Shown here: one piece after another, positions 6,623 through 14,611 of the stretch
Numbering within the stretch: the stretch's first letter is position 1
Layout: each line of letters starts with the position of its first letter
NCBI GenBank assembly: GCA_000405805.1
Contig: ASPJ01000026.1
Span: 1-14,957 of the forward strand
From: Fidelibacterota bacterium SCGC AAA003-L08
GTDB lineage: Bacteria > Fidelibacterota > Marinisomatia > SCGC-AAA003-L08 > D37C17
Length of the DNA stretch: 14,957 nt
Reading direction: 5' to 3'
Program-made: the position numbers and the translations under genes
Notes under the pieces: model-generated
Told to the model about the DNA's origin: nothing
What the model saw: the letters and a program-made list of their open reading frames with translations, nothing else
Databases searched by the model: none

Positions 6623-7972
6623 ATGAGTTTGAATATAGTTGTTATTGGAGCAGGGGAAGTTGGATTTAATCTTGCCAAAGCATTAAGCAAAGAAGATCAT
6701 GATATAACAGTTATTGATGTTTCTTCAGAAAAATGTAGTAGAGTCAAGAATGCTATTGATGCAAAAGTAATTGAAGGGAATGGTGCATCTCAAAGAATTT
6801 TGCAAAAAATTGATATGAAAAATATTGATTATTTACTTGCATTAACTAGGATAGACGAAGTTAATTTTGTTTCTTGTTATATAGCACATTTTCTAGGTGC
6901 AAAAAAGATTATATGTAGATTGAGAAATACTGAATATTCTCATAAAACAGCTATTATTACACCTCAAGATTTTAAAATAGATCATGTTGTTTTCCCAGAG
7001 AAAGCTGCTCAGAAAGAGATTGACTCTTTGATTAGACAAACTTCCGCTGTAGAGATAGAGCATTTTCGTGATGAGAAAATAACTCTTGTGGGTATTAATT
7101 TAGAGCAATCCTCTCCTCTTATTGGTAGAACGGTAGAACAAGTGAGACTAGCCAATCCATATATTCCTCACCAGTTATGTGTAGTGTACAGAGATGATGA
7201 TAGCTTTATCCCTCATCAGAATACTGTTTTCAAAAAAAATGATTTTGCGTATTTTATTGGTAAAAATGAGGATATTAATAAAATTCAACAAATGTCAGGC
7301 AAACCTGCAATTAAAGTAAATAATATAATGATATTAGGTGCGGGAAAAATTGGCAGGCTCTTGGCCAAATCACTGCAAACTGACTACAATGTTCGCATTG
7401 TAGAAAAAGATGAAGAAAAGGCGAAAAAATACAGCGATAAATTAATTGATACTCTCATTTTAATTGGAGATGGATTAGATACAGATTTTCTTGAATCTGA
7501 AAATATTTCAGATGTGGATTGTTTTATATCTGCAACTGAATCTGAAGAAACAAATATTTTAGCAAGTTTGATAGTCAAACATTATGGAGTTAAACAGGTA
7601 ATATTGCATATAAATACAACGAGTTATTTGAAATCAGTCAGAAGAATTGGTGTTGATTCTGTCCTCAGTAAAAATATATCAGCAGTCAATGAAGTGATTC
7701 GTATCATTAAATCGGACCAACAATCTCTCCCTGTTTATAGATTTGATGAGATTGATATTGAGTCAATTGAAATCAGGGTATCTAAAACATCCAAATATAT
7801 CCATAAAAAATATTCGATTTCAGATATTCCGGAAAATATTGCTTTAGGTGCAATTGTTCGTAATGATAAAATTTATATTCCAGATCAATATACTGAAGTT
7901 CAGCCTGGAGATGAGCTTTTGCTGTTTGGTAAAGCCAAAAACATTAAACTAGCTGAAGATTTATTCATTTAA
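6623..7972 (+). CDS. trkA: Trk potassium uptake regulatory subunit TrkA
   Basis: TrkA is the cytosolic NAD(H)/nucleotide-binding ring that gates the TrkH potassium channel. The 449 residues show the expected duplicated structure. The first RCK/TrkA-N domain has GAGEVG (9-14) and acidic D32 at the end of the second strand. A first TrkA-C domain lies around 140-220. A second TrkA-N has GAGKIG (239-244) with E261, and a second TrkA-C covers roughly 370-449, including VQPGDELLLFG. Both nucleotide motifs are intact. trkH follows after 3 bases, giving a complete two-gene uptake system. The start is supported by AAAGGA. Identification is strong; the preferred ligand (NADH or ATP) cannot be decided by eye. 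Confidence 0.95.
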   Translation: MSLNIVVIGAGEVGFNLAKALSKEDHDITVIDVSSEKCSRVKNAIDAKVIEGNGASQRILQKIDMKNIDYLLALTRIDEVNFVSCYIAHFLGAKKIICRLRNTEYSHKTAIITPQDFKIDHVVFPEKAAQKEIDSLIRQTSAVEIEHFRDEKITLVGINLEQSSPLIGRTVEQVRLANPYIPHQLCVVYRDDDSFIPHQNTVFKKNDFAYFIGKNEDINKIQQMSGKPAIKVNNIMILGAGKIGRLLAKSLQTDYNVRIVEKDEEKAKKYSDKLIDTLILIGDGLDTDFLESENISDVDCFISATESEETNILASLIVKHYGVKQVILHINTTSYLKSVRRIGVDSVLSKNISAVNEVIRIIKSDQQSLPVYRFDEIDIESIEIRVSKTSKYIHKKYSISDIPENIALGAIVRNDKIYIPDQYTEVQPGDELLLFGKAKNIKLAEDLFI

Positions 7973-7975
7973 AAT

Positions 7976-9460
7976 ATGTTTAATCAACAGGTGTCAAGAA
8001 TATTAGGTTTAAGTTGGATTTTTTTAGGCTTATCAATGATTGCAAGTTCCCTGTGGAGTATTTATGAAAGCACTCTTGATTTAAATCCATTATTGATTTC
8101 TTCATGGATCACTATATCTTCGGGGATTCTATTATATTATATATCGCATTCTAAAATTATAAAATATAAGAAAGAACTGACTCCTCGGGATGGTTTTGCA
8201 ATAGTTTCTATTGGCTGGATTACGATGGCTGCATTTAGCGCATTACCCCTATATATATCGAATTACTATAATGTTTATGATGCAAGTTATTTTATAACAT
8301 ATATAGATTGTTATTTTGAAGCAATGTCAGGTCTTACTACTACAGGAGCTAGTATTTTAGGTGTAGAATCAGGGAATCCAATTATTGAGAGAATTCCAGC
8401 AGGATTGCTGTTTTGGAGAAGCTTCACTCATTTTATTGGAGGAATGGGTATTATTGTATTTAGTCTTGCCATATTACCAATGGTTGGGATAGGGGGAGTA
8501 CAGTTATTTAGAGCTGAGGTGGCAGGTCCAGTAGCGGATAAATTAACTCCAAGAGTTAAAAATACTGCCAAATTATTATGGCAGATATATTTAGGACTAA
8601 TATTACTTGAAATAACAGCTCTTAAGCTTGCCGGAATGAATTTATTTGATTCTATATGTCATTCATTTGGAACTATGGCAACTGGAGGTTTTTCAACTAA
8701 AGACGATAGTATAGCAGCTTTCCATCACCTTCCTGCAGTAGAATGGATTATTATTATTTTTATGTTTCTAGCAGCAACTAACTTTTCCTTGCATTTTTTA
8801 TGGTTTTTTAAAAGAAAATTTGAATATTTAAGAGATAAGGAATTCAGGTTTTATGTTATATTAATATTAAGTATTTCTGCTCTTTTCATTATCAACTCTC
8901 AGTCTCCTAAACATTCTATTTTCACTTCATTGTCTTTAATTACAACTACAGGTTTTATGAATACTGACTTTGGATTATGGGAAGGAATATCTAAGGTTTT
9001 AATATTTTTTCTTTTGTTTGTTGGTGGTTGTGCTGGATCAACTACAGGAGGAATGAAATTAGTTAGAACAATGCTGGTATCTAAATATTTATTTACTGAA
9101 GTTAAAAAACTTCTTCATCCAAAAGGAGTATTTTCAATTAAAATTGGGGATACGCCAATATCAAATGAGATTATCAGAAATACATTAGGATTTTATTTAT
9201 TTTACATATTTATTTTTGTTTTTTCTGCTATTATATTTTCCATGGTAGATCCATCATTAAGTTTGGAAACATCATTGACTGCTTCAGCTTCAGCTATAGG
9301 GAATATAGGGCCGGGATTAGGCAGTATAGGACCAGCATCAAATTGGGGAGAGTTGAGTAATATTACTAAACTTGTATCTTGTTTTTGCATGCTTCTTGGG
9401 AGATTAGAAATATTTACTGTAATAGTTATTTTTAGCAAATCATTCTGGACTAAATCATGA
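7976..9460 (+). CDS. trkH: Trk-type potassium channel subunit TrkH
   Basis: TrkH is the inner-membrane pore for potassium uptake, made of four linked membrane-pore-membrane units. In the 494 residues the four selectivity-filter regions can be seen: SGLTTTGAS (118-126), FGTMATGGFS (231-240), LITTTGFMN (321-329) and SAIGNIGPG (439-447). Other family marks are FWRSFTHFIGGMGII (146-160) and GGCAGSTTGGMK (350-361), the latter lining the gate region. Multiple hydrophobic helices run through the whole protein. It starts 3 bases after trkA with no Shine-Dalgarno, so coupling is likely. Its stop overlaps the next start (ATGA). Length is normal for the family. TrkH versus the KtrB branch cannot be fully separated by eye, but the two-RCK TrkA partner favours Trk. 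Confidence 0.95.
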   Translation: MFNQQVSRILGLSWIFLGLSMIASSLWSIYESTLDLNPLLISSWITISSGILLYYISHSKIIKYKKELTPRDGFAIVSIGWITMAAFSALPLYISNYYNVYDASYFITYIDCYFEAMSGLTTTGASILGVESGNPIIERIPAGLLFWRSFTHFIGGMGIIVFSLAILPMVGIGGVQLFRAEVAGPVADKLTPRVKNTAKLLWQIYLGLILLEITALKLAGMNLFDSICHSFGTMATGGFSTKDDSIAAFHHLPAVEWIIIIFMFLAATNFSLHFLWFFKRKFEYLRDKEFRFYVILILSISALFIINSQSPKHSIFTSLSLITTTGFMNTDFGLWEGISKVLIFFLLFVGGCAGSTTGGMKLVRTMLVSKYLFTEVKKLLHPKGVFSIKIGDTPISNEIIRNTLGFYLFYIFIFVFSAIIFSMVDPSLSLETSLTASASAIGNIGPGLGSIGPASNWGELSNITKLVSCFCMLLGRLEIFTVIVIFSKSFWTKS

Positions 9461-10248
9461 AAAATCCGGAATATAAATATTTAAAATATAATATTAATAA
9501 TTATATATCTACTTTATTTATAAATAGAGAAAAATATTTAAATGCTCTATCAAAAGATATAATAGTAGAACTGATTGATTTTTATAATTGGGTTGATAAT
9601 AATAAAAATATAAAAGTTATAATAATGACAGGTGCTGGAGATAAAGCATTTGTCGCAGGAGCAGATATCAAAGAGATGTCTAGGTTAGATTTATCTAAAT
9701 CTAAATCATATGCAGCTTTAGGTCAGAAATTAACTTTAATTATAGAGAATTTATCTAAACCTGTTATAGCAGCAATTAATGGATATGCATTGGGGGGCGG
9801 CTGCGAAATTGCTATAGCATGTCATATTAGATATGCTAGTACAAATTCAAAGTTTGCACAGCCTGAGGTAGGCCTTGGCTTAATAGCTGGGTTTGGAGGC
9901 ACACAAAGACTTTCAAGACTTATAGGAAAAGGAATGGCCTTAGAATTGTTATTGTCAGGAAAAATGATTAATGCTGAAGAAGCATTAAGAATTAAACTTG
10001 TGAATAAAATCATAGATAATAATATTTTATTGGAAGAATGCTATGTGTTGGCAGATAAAATTAAGAATAATTCTCCAATAGCAATCAGGCATACAATAAA
10101 GGCCGTAAATCAAGGGGAATCAATGGACATAGAAGAAGCTTTAGATGTAGAGTCTGATTTGTTTTCCAAAGTCTTTCATAGCTCTGATTGCAGAGAAGGA
10201 TTAAAGGCATTTTTAAATAAAACTAAGCCTGAATTTCTAGGTAATTAA
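9457..10248 (+). CDS. Enoyl-CoA hydratase / crotonase family protein
   Basis: This 263-residue crotonase-fold protein adds water to 2-enoyl-CoA thioesters, in fatty acid or butyrate-type metabolism. The oxyanion-hole segment is GAGDKAFVAGADIKEM (59-74). The central motif AAINGYALGGGCEIAIACH (105-123) holds Glu117, and QPEVGLGLIAGFGGTQRL (135-152) holds Glu137. These match the two catalytic glutamates of rat mitochondrial enoyl-CoA hydratase (Glu144 and Glu164), so true hydratase activity is likely rather than another crotonase reaction. It starts inside the trkH stop (ATGA) without a Shine-Dalgarno, so translation probably depends on trkH. No other beta-oxidation gene is nearby, and chain-length preference is not visible. 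Confidence 0.9.
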   Translation: MKNPEYKYLKYNINNYISTLFINREKYLNALSKDIIVELIDFYNWVDNNKNIKVIIMTGAGDKAFVAGADIKEMSRLDLSKSKSYAALGQKLTLIIENLSKPVIAAINGYALGGGCEIAIACHIRYASTNSKFAQPEVGLGLIAGFGGTQRLSRLIGKGMALELLLSGKMINAEEALRIKLVNKIIDNNILLEECYVLADKIKNNSPIAIRHTIKAVNQGESMDIEEALDVESDLFSKVFHSSDCREGLKAFLNKTKPEFLGN

Positions 10249-10271
10249 CTCTAAATTATTAAACATGCACC

Positions 10272-12071
10272 ATGAATATTAAGCATATAAGAAATTTTTG
10301 TATTATAGCGCATATTGATCACGGAAAATCAACTTTAGCAGATAGAATCCTTGAGCAATGTAATGTCTTAGGAAAAAGAGATATGAAGTCTCAGGTATTA
10401 GATGATATGGATTTAGAGCGTGAAAGAGGTATTACTATCAAGTCTCATCCGGTTAACATGACTTACCAGCATAATGATATTAATTATATATTTAATTTAA
10501 TAGATACCCCGGGACATGTAGATTTCACATATGAAGTCTCAAGAAGTATGGCTGCATGCGAGGGAGCATTATTATTAGTAGATGCTTCTCAGGGAGTAGA
10601 AGCACAAACTGTTTCTAATGCATATCTTGCAATTGATGCAGATTTAACTATAATTCCAGTTATTAATAAAATTGACACTGATAATGCAGACATTGAATCA
10701 GCCTCAGATCAACTGATAAATTTGCTTGGATGTGAAAACAGTGACATTATATCTATTAGTGCAAAAAATAATATTGGAATTGATAGTATTTTCAAATCTA
10801 TTATCGATTCAATCCCACATCCTCAGGAGTTAGGGGAAGATGGCACCCGTGCATTGATCTTTGATTCTGTTTACGATCAATATAGGGGCGTAATATTATA
10901 TTTAAGAATATTTCATGGCTCTATAAAGAAAAATATGAATTTTAAATCATTCAGGATGCATGGTATAAATGAAATTATAGAGGTTGGTATCTTAAAGCTA
11001 GAAAAAATTCCTGTTAATACTTTGAGTACGGGTAATGTTGGGTATATTGTCACAAATATTAAAAATGTATCAGAAGTAAATGTTGGGGATACTATTACAA
11101 TAGTAGGAGATGAATCGACAAATCCTCTTCCTGGATACAAAGATATTAAACCTATGGTTTTCTGCGGAATGTATCCGATAGATTCTAAAGATTTTGAAGA
11201 TTTAAGAGTCAGTCTAGATAAATTGAAATTGAATGATGCATCTTTGAGTTTTGAGCCAAATACATCTACTGCTTTAGGGTTTGGTTTTCGTTGTGGGTTC
11301 TTAGGTCCTCTTCATATGGAGATTATACAAGAAAGACTAGAGAGAGAATTTGGAATGGAGTTAATTTCTACCTCACCAACAGTAAGTTATACTGTTATAT
11401 TAAATGACAACATGAGTGTACTTGTGAATAATCCCTCTGACTTACCAAATATATCTGATATTAAAACAATATTAGAGCCATATATAAGAGCAGAAATTAT
11501 TTCCCCAGATAAATATATAGGTAATATTATGAAGATATGCATGAATAGACGAGCTAAATATTTATCTACTAAATATATTACTGCTAATAAAGTACAGCTC
11601 AATTTCGAAATGCCTCTAAGTGAAGTTATATATGATTTTTTTGAAAGTCTAAAGGCTGCAACAAAAGGATATGCATCATTGGATTATGAAATTTTAGATC
11701 AGAGACCAAGCAAACTGCAAAGACTAGATGTAATGATAACAGGTGAAATTATAGATGCTTTAAGTATAATTGTACATAAAGATAAAGCGTATAAGCACGG
11801 TTCAAGTCTTTGTGGAAAGTTAAAGACTGAAATTCATAGACAACAATTCGATGTTCCAATACAAGCTGCTATTGGAGGTAAAATTATTGCAAGAGAAACA
11901 GTCAAGGCACTGCGAAAGAATGTTACAGCAAAATGTTATGGAGGAGATATTAGTAGAAAGAGAAAATTATTAGAGAAACAAAAAGCAGGCAAGAAAAGAA
12001 TGAAAATCATAGGGAGGGTTGAATTACCTCAAGAGGCATTTTTGGCTGTTCTTAAGATTGAAGATGAATAA
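10272..12071 (+). CDS. lepA: Elongation factor 4 (LepA), translational GTPase
   Basis: LepA/EF4 is a ribosome-associated GTPase linked to back-translocation and to translation initiation or ribosome assembly. The 599 residues match the family length. GTPase motifs are intact: G1 AHIDHGKST (13-21), G2 ERGITIK with Thr55, G3 DTPGH (78-82), G4 NKID (132-135) and G5 SAK in ISISAKNNIG. The C-terminus has the LepA-specific region with KIIARETVKALRKNV, AKCYGGDISRKRKLLEKQK and PQEAFLAVLKI near the end. No Shine-Dalgarno is visible before the ATG. Unlike the well-known lepA-lepB arrangement, the next gene is a CPBP protease rather than signal peptidase. The next start codon lies in the last codons (ATGAATAA). 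Confidence 0.97.
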   Translation: MNIKHIRNFCIIAHIDHGKSTLADRILEQCNVLGKRDMKSQVLDDMDLERERGITIKSHPVNMTYQHNDINYIFNLIDTPGHVDFTYEVSRSMAACEGALLLVDASQGVEAQTVSNAYLAIDADLTIIPVINKIDTDNADIESASDQLINLLGCENSDIISISAKNNIGIDSIFKSIIDSIPHPQELGEDGTRALIFDSVYDQYRGVILYLRIFHGSIKKNMNFKSFRMHGINEIIEVGILKLEKIPVNTLSTGNVGYIVTNIKNVSEVNVGDTITIVGDESTNPLPGYKDIKPMVFCGMYPIDSKDFEDLRVSLDKLKLNDASLSFEPNTSTALGFGFRCGFLGPLHMEIIQERLEREFGMELISTSPTVSYTVILNDNMSVLVNNPSDLPNISDIKTILEPYIRAEIISPDKYIGNIMKICMNRRAKYLSTKYITANKVQLNFEMPLSEVIYDFFESLKAATKGYASLDYEILDQRPSKLQRLDVMITGEIIDALSIIVHKDKAYKHGSSLCGKLKTEIHRQQFDVPIQAAIGGKIIARETVKALRKNVTAKCYGGDISRKRKLLEKQKAGKKRMKIIGRVELPQEAFLAVLKIEDE

Positions 12072-12771
12072 GTATATATCTTTTAGTAGAAATGATTTTT
12101 TCAGCTTTCTTATAATATTCCCCCTGATTATCAGTTATGAACTTTTAGCCTATATAAATAACTTCCAATCCAATATTGACATTAGAAATGGAGCTGATGT
12201 CTATATACGAAATATTTTTCATATTTTTGGAGAATATGCAAATTTTGTATATGCTATCGGGTTACTATTTTTTCTATTATTTATTTTTTTAAAACATAAA
12301 GAATCTTTTTTGTCATCTGAAATTAATTTATTTTTCTTATTTTTAATGATTCTTGAAAGCTGTTTTCATGCGCTAGCTCTTCTTTTTATTTTAGACTTAA
12401 CTATATCTCTAAATCATATGATTAGCAATCCAGCTATTGAGAAAGTTTATTTATCAATAGGTGCAGGGATATGGGAAGAAATTTTATTTAGATATGTCTT
12501 GGTATCTCTATTACTGTTCTTATTTAGTAAAATGCTTAAGAAAATATCATTTTGGGATTATAGTATTATTATAATTATATCAAGCTATATTTTTTCAATT
12601 TATCACTTTATAGGGCCTTTTGGAGAAACTCCAGAACTATACTCTTTGATTTATAGATTTATTGCTGGATTAATATTATGTTTTATTTTTATTTTTAGGG
12701 GCTTGGGAATCACAGTTTATACTCATGCTTTTTTTAATTTATATTTAACTATTTTTACAATTTCAAGATAA
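12064..12771 (+). CDS. CPBP-family intramembrane protease (CaaX/Abi type)
   Basis: This 235-residue, very hydrophobic protein has about six to seven membrane helices. It carries the three motifs of CPBP (CAAX proteases and bacteriocin-processing) enzymes: EE at 138-139 with R143 (WEEILFR), F177-x3-H181 (FSIYH), and H221-x3-N225 (HAFFN). These residues form the glutamate-based active site within the membrane. Bacterial members process or protect against peptides, and many have no known substrate. I chose ATG 12064, which overlaps the lepA end by 8 bases. An in-frame TTG at 12019 would add 15 residues but has its purine-rich element too close (0-1 bases). The neighbours suggest a cell-envelope role, but this is inference. 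Confidence 0.88.
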   Translation: MNKYISFSRNDFFSFLIIFPLIISYELLAYINNFQSNIDIRNGADVYIRNIFHIFGEYANFVYAIGLLFFLLFIFLKHKESFLSSEINLFFLFLMILESCFHALALLFILDLTISLNHMISNPAIEKVYLSIGAGIWEEILFRYVLVSLLLFLFSKMLKKISFWDYSIIIIISSYIFSIYHFIGPFGETPELYSLIYRFIAGLILCFIFIFRGLGITVYTHAFFNLYLTIFTISR

Positions 12772-12789
12772 ATAACAGTAGGTTTATTA

Positions 12790-13656
12790 GTGGAACAAGT
12801 AGTTTGTATTATATGTGGAGAGAAATCTTTTTCTCATTTTCTAAGTGTGAAGTGTAAGTATTCAGGTGAGATTTTTTCGCTAAATCAGTGTCAATGTTCC
12901 TTGGTTCTTACCTCTCCAAGACCATCAGAAGATAAGATGACTTCTTATTATCAAAATCAAGATTATCAGCCTCACTCTGAAATCAATTCCTATAATTCTT
13001 TTTTTAATATTATATTTAAAAAAATATCACATTTATGGAAATACAATTTTTTAAATCAGTATATTAAAAAAGATAAGTCTAAAGGTATTGATATAGGTGG
13101 AGGAGATGGGTCATTAGCAATGTATTTAAATAAACGGAAGATAATAACAGATGTTTATGAGAAAGACATGTCATGCGTTAAATTTATTAATGGCTGCAAT
13201 ATATTTGCCAGCAGTAGTTTGTCAGACTTTAAGGATGACAGTTATAACTTGGTAATGTTATGGCATTCATTAGAACATATACATGACATAGATGAATTGT
13301 TTAACCAAATTAATAGAATTAGTAATAAAGATGCTGTGATGACTATAGCAACGCCTAATATTTTTGCTAGTGAAATAAAATTTTTAAAACAAAATTGGGT
13401 TGCATGGGATGTCCCTAGACATTTATATCATTTTAATTACAATACCTTAGATTTATTACTTACAAAATATGGTTGGGAAATTACTAGCCGGAGAAGTATG
13501 TTTCAAGATACATTATTTAATGTATATGCTAGTATTGACTGTAATTTTATTGGTAAAATTCTTATATTTTGTTTTATATCTGTATATTCATTAATTGTTC
13601 AAATATTTTCCAGAAATAAAGTTTCAAGTAATTTAATTGTATGCAAAAAAAAATAA
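12790..13656 (+). CDS. Class I SAM-dependent methyltransferase with N-terminal zinc-ribbon-like segment
   Basis: The 288-residue product starts with a cysteine cluster: C6-x2-C9, C22, and C34-x-C36, probably metal-binding. It precedes TSPRP and YYQNQDYQPH, a layout common in methyltransferases encoded near polysaccharide genes. The Rossmann domain has the SAM loop GIDIGGGDGSLA (99-110), acidic E124 after the next strand, the post-I motif WHSLEHIHD (158-166), then ATPN (187-190) and DVPRHLYHF (207-215). These features fit the Methyltransf_23 group. A hydrophobic segment at about 253-273 suggests membrane attachment. The start is GTG, 18 bases after the CPBP gene, with a weak AGTAGG upstream. 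The substrate is unknown; a sugar or lipid is plausible. Its end overlaps the next gene by 16 bases. Confidence 0.85.
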   Translation: MEQVVCIICGEKSFSHFLSVKCKYSGEIFSLNQCQCSLVLTSPRPSEDKMTSYYQNQDYQPHSEINSYNSFFNIIFKKISHLWKYNFLNQYIKKDKSKGIDIGGGDGSLAMYLNKRKIITDVYEKDMSCVKFINGCNIFASSSLSDFKDDSYNLVMLWHSLEHIHDIDELFNQINRISNKDAVMTIATPNIFASEIKFLKQNWVAWDVPRHLYHFNYNTLDLLLTKYGWEITSRRSMFQDTLFNVYASIDCNFIGKILIFCFISVYSLIVQIFSRNKVSSNLIVCKKK

Positions 13657-14603
13657 TTCTATTTTTATTAATATTTCTATTTTCCTGTAATAGCCAAAAA
13701 GATGCTGTTGGAGATAGTAATACTATAACAATTATATCTTCAAATAAAGACAAGATTTATTCAGAGCATATTATCAAGCATTTCTTCGAGAATAAAAATA
13801 AATCTATAAATACTCCTCAACTAGAATATGTCTATAATATTGAGTGGGCAGACTTGTCTGATTTGAATTGTTCAAAAATGATGAAAAATATTCTATTCTT
13901 ATCACTTTCCCATCCTTCCGATAGTACTATTGACATTCTCTCAAGCAAAATCTTAAAGCAAAATAATATTAAAAGCAATTTTGCAATATTCGACGATTTG
14001 TTTGCTAAAGGTCAAAAAGCTATAGTTTTAAAGGTGACTGACGCAGTGGAATTAGAAAAACAATGTGAATCTTATAGTACTTGGATTTATTCTGAATACG
14101 ATAGTAATATTTATGATTCATACTATAATTATCTCAAGGCTAATGGGTCTGATGATGAATTAGAGAATCTTATTAAAGATAAATTTAATTTATCGGTTTT
14201 TATTCAAAAGGATTATGAGATTATATCTGATAAAGAGAATTTTACATGGATTGGTAGAGGGTATCCATATAGATGGTTGCTTTTTTATAAAATCCCGCTT
14301 TCTAGAATAAACAATAATCCATACGATATTTTCGGCGATATAATCCAAGAATATAATTTAAATATTACTGATGTTGACAATAGAGACTATCATAAGCGGA
14401 CATCCTTGAAGAATGGAAAGATAGATGTATTTAGAGGTATCTATAGTCACAGTGATACTGGTGGTCCATTCTCTTTATATATACTTGATAATGTCAATGA
14501 TGATGAAGTAATTTTAGTTGCATCAATAATCAATAATCCAGGTAAAAGCAAAATGTCTCATATGCTTCAAATAGATGCCTTGATTAGCAATGTTAAATTT
14601 TAG
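13641..14603 (+). CDS. DUF4837-like lipoprotein
   Basis: This 320-residue protein has a lipoprotein signal: Lys3-Lys4, a hydrophobic run, and lipobox L-F-S-C with Cys16 as the lipidated residue. The mature part resembles the DUF4837 family of Bacteroidota lipoproteins. An N-terminal segment contains NTPQLEYVYNI (57-67) and a hydrophobic strand KNILFLSLS (82-90). FTWIGRGYP (201-209) follows in the middle. The C-terminal part has TGGPF (273-277) and NNPGKSKMSHMLQIDALI (298-315). No enzymatic motif is visible and the family function is unknown. It should be anchored in the inner or outer membrane, facing the periplasm. The ATG lies inside the methyltransferase gene, just before an A9 run and without a Shine-Dalgarno. 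The stop TAG overlaps the purE ribosome binding site. Confidence 0.75.
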   Translation: MQKKIILFLLIFLFSCNSQKDAVGDSNTITIISSNKDKIYSEHIIKHFFENKNKSINTPQLEYVYNIEWADLSDLNCSKMMKNILFLSLSHPSDSTIDILSSKILKQNNIKSNFAIFDDLFAKGQKAIVLKVTDAVELEKQCESYSTWIYSEYDSNIYDSYYNYLKANGSDDELENLIKDKFNLSVFIQKDYEIISDKENFTWIGRGYPYRWLLFYKIPLSRINNNPYDIFGDIIQEYNLNITDVDNRDYHKRTSLKNGKIDVFRGIYSHSDTGGPFSLYILDNVNDDEVILVASIINNPGKSKMSHMLQIDALISNVKF

Positions 14604-14606
14604 GAG
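14602..14606 (+). promoter_or_regulatory. Shine-Dalgarno of purE overlapping the preceding stop
   Basis: AGGAG begins within the TAG stop of the lipoprotein gene and lies 5 bases before the purE ATG at 14612. Ribosomes ending on the lipoprotein gene would cover this site, so the two genes are probably coupled. Confidence 0.65.
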
Positions 14607-14611
14607 ATAAA

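Noticed and set aside
2244..11602. Open frames of 60-111 codons on the minus strand, for example at 2244-2444, 2875-3207, 4917-5252 and 10913-11140
   Set aside because: All lie antisense to strongly conserved genes, lack recognisable domains, and are explained as shadow frames.
12019..12063. In-frame TTG start for the CPBP protease with AGGGAGGG just upstream
   Set aside because: The purine-rich site is only 0-1 bases from the TTG, too close to act, and the extension would overlap lepA by 53 bases. ATG 12064 is preferred, though not proven.
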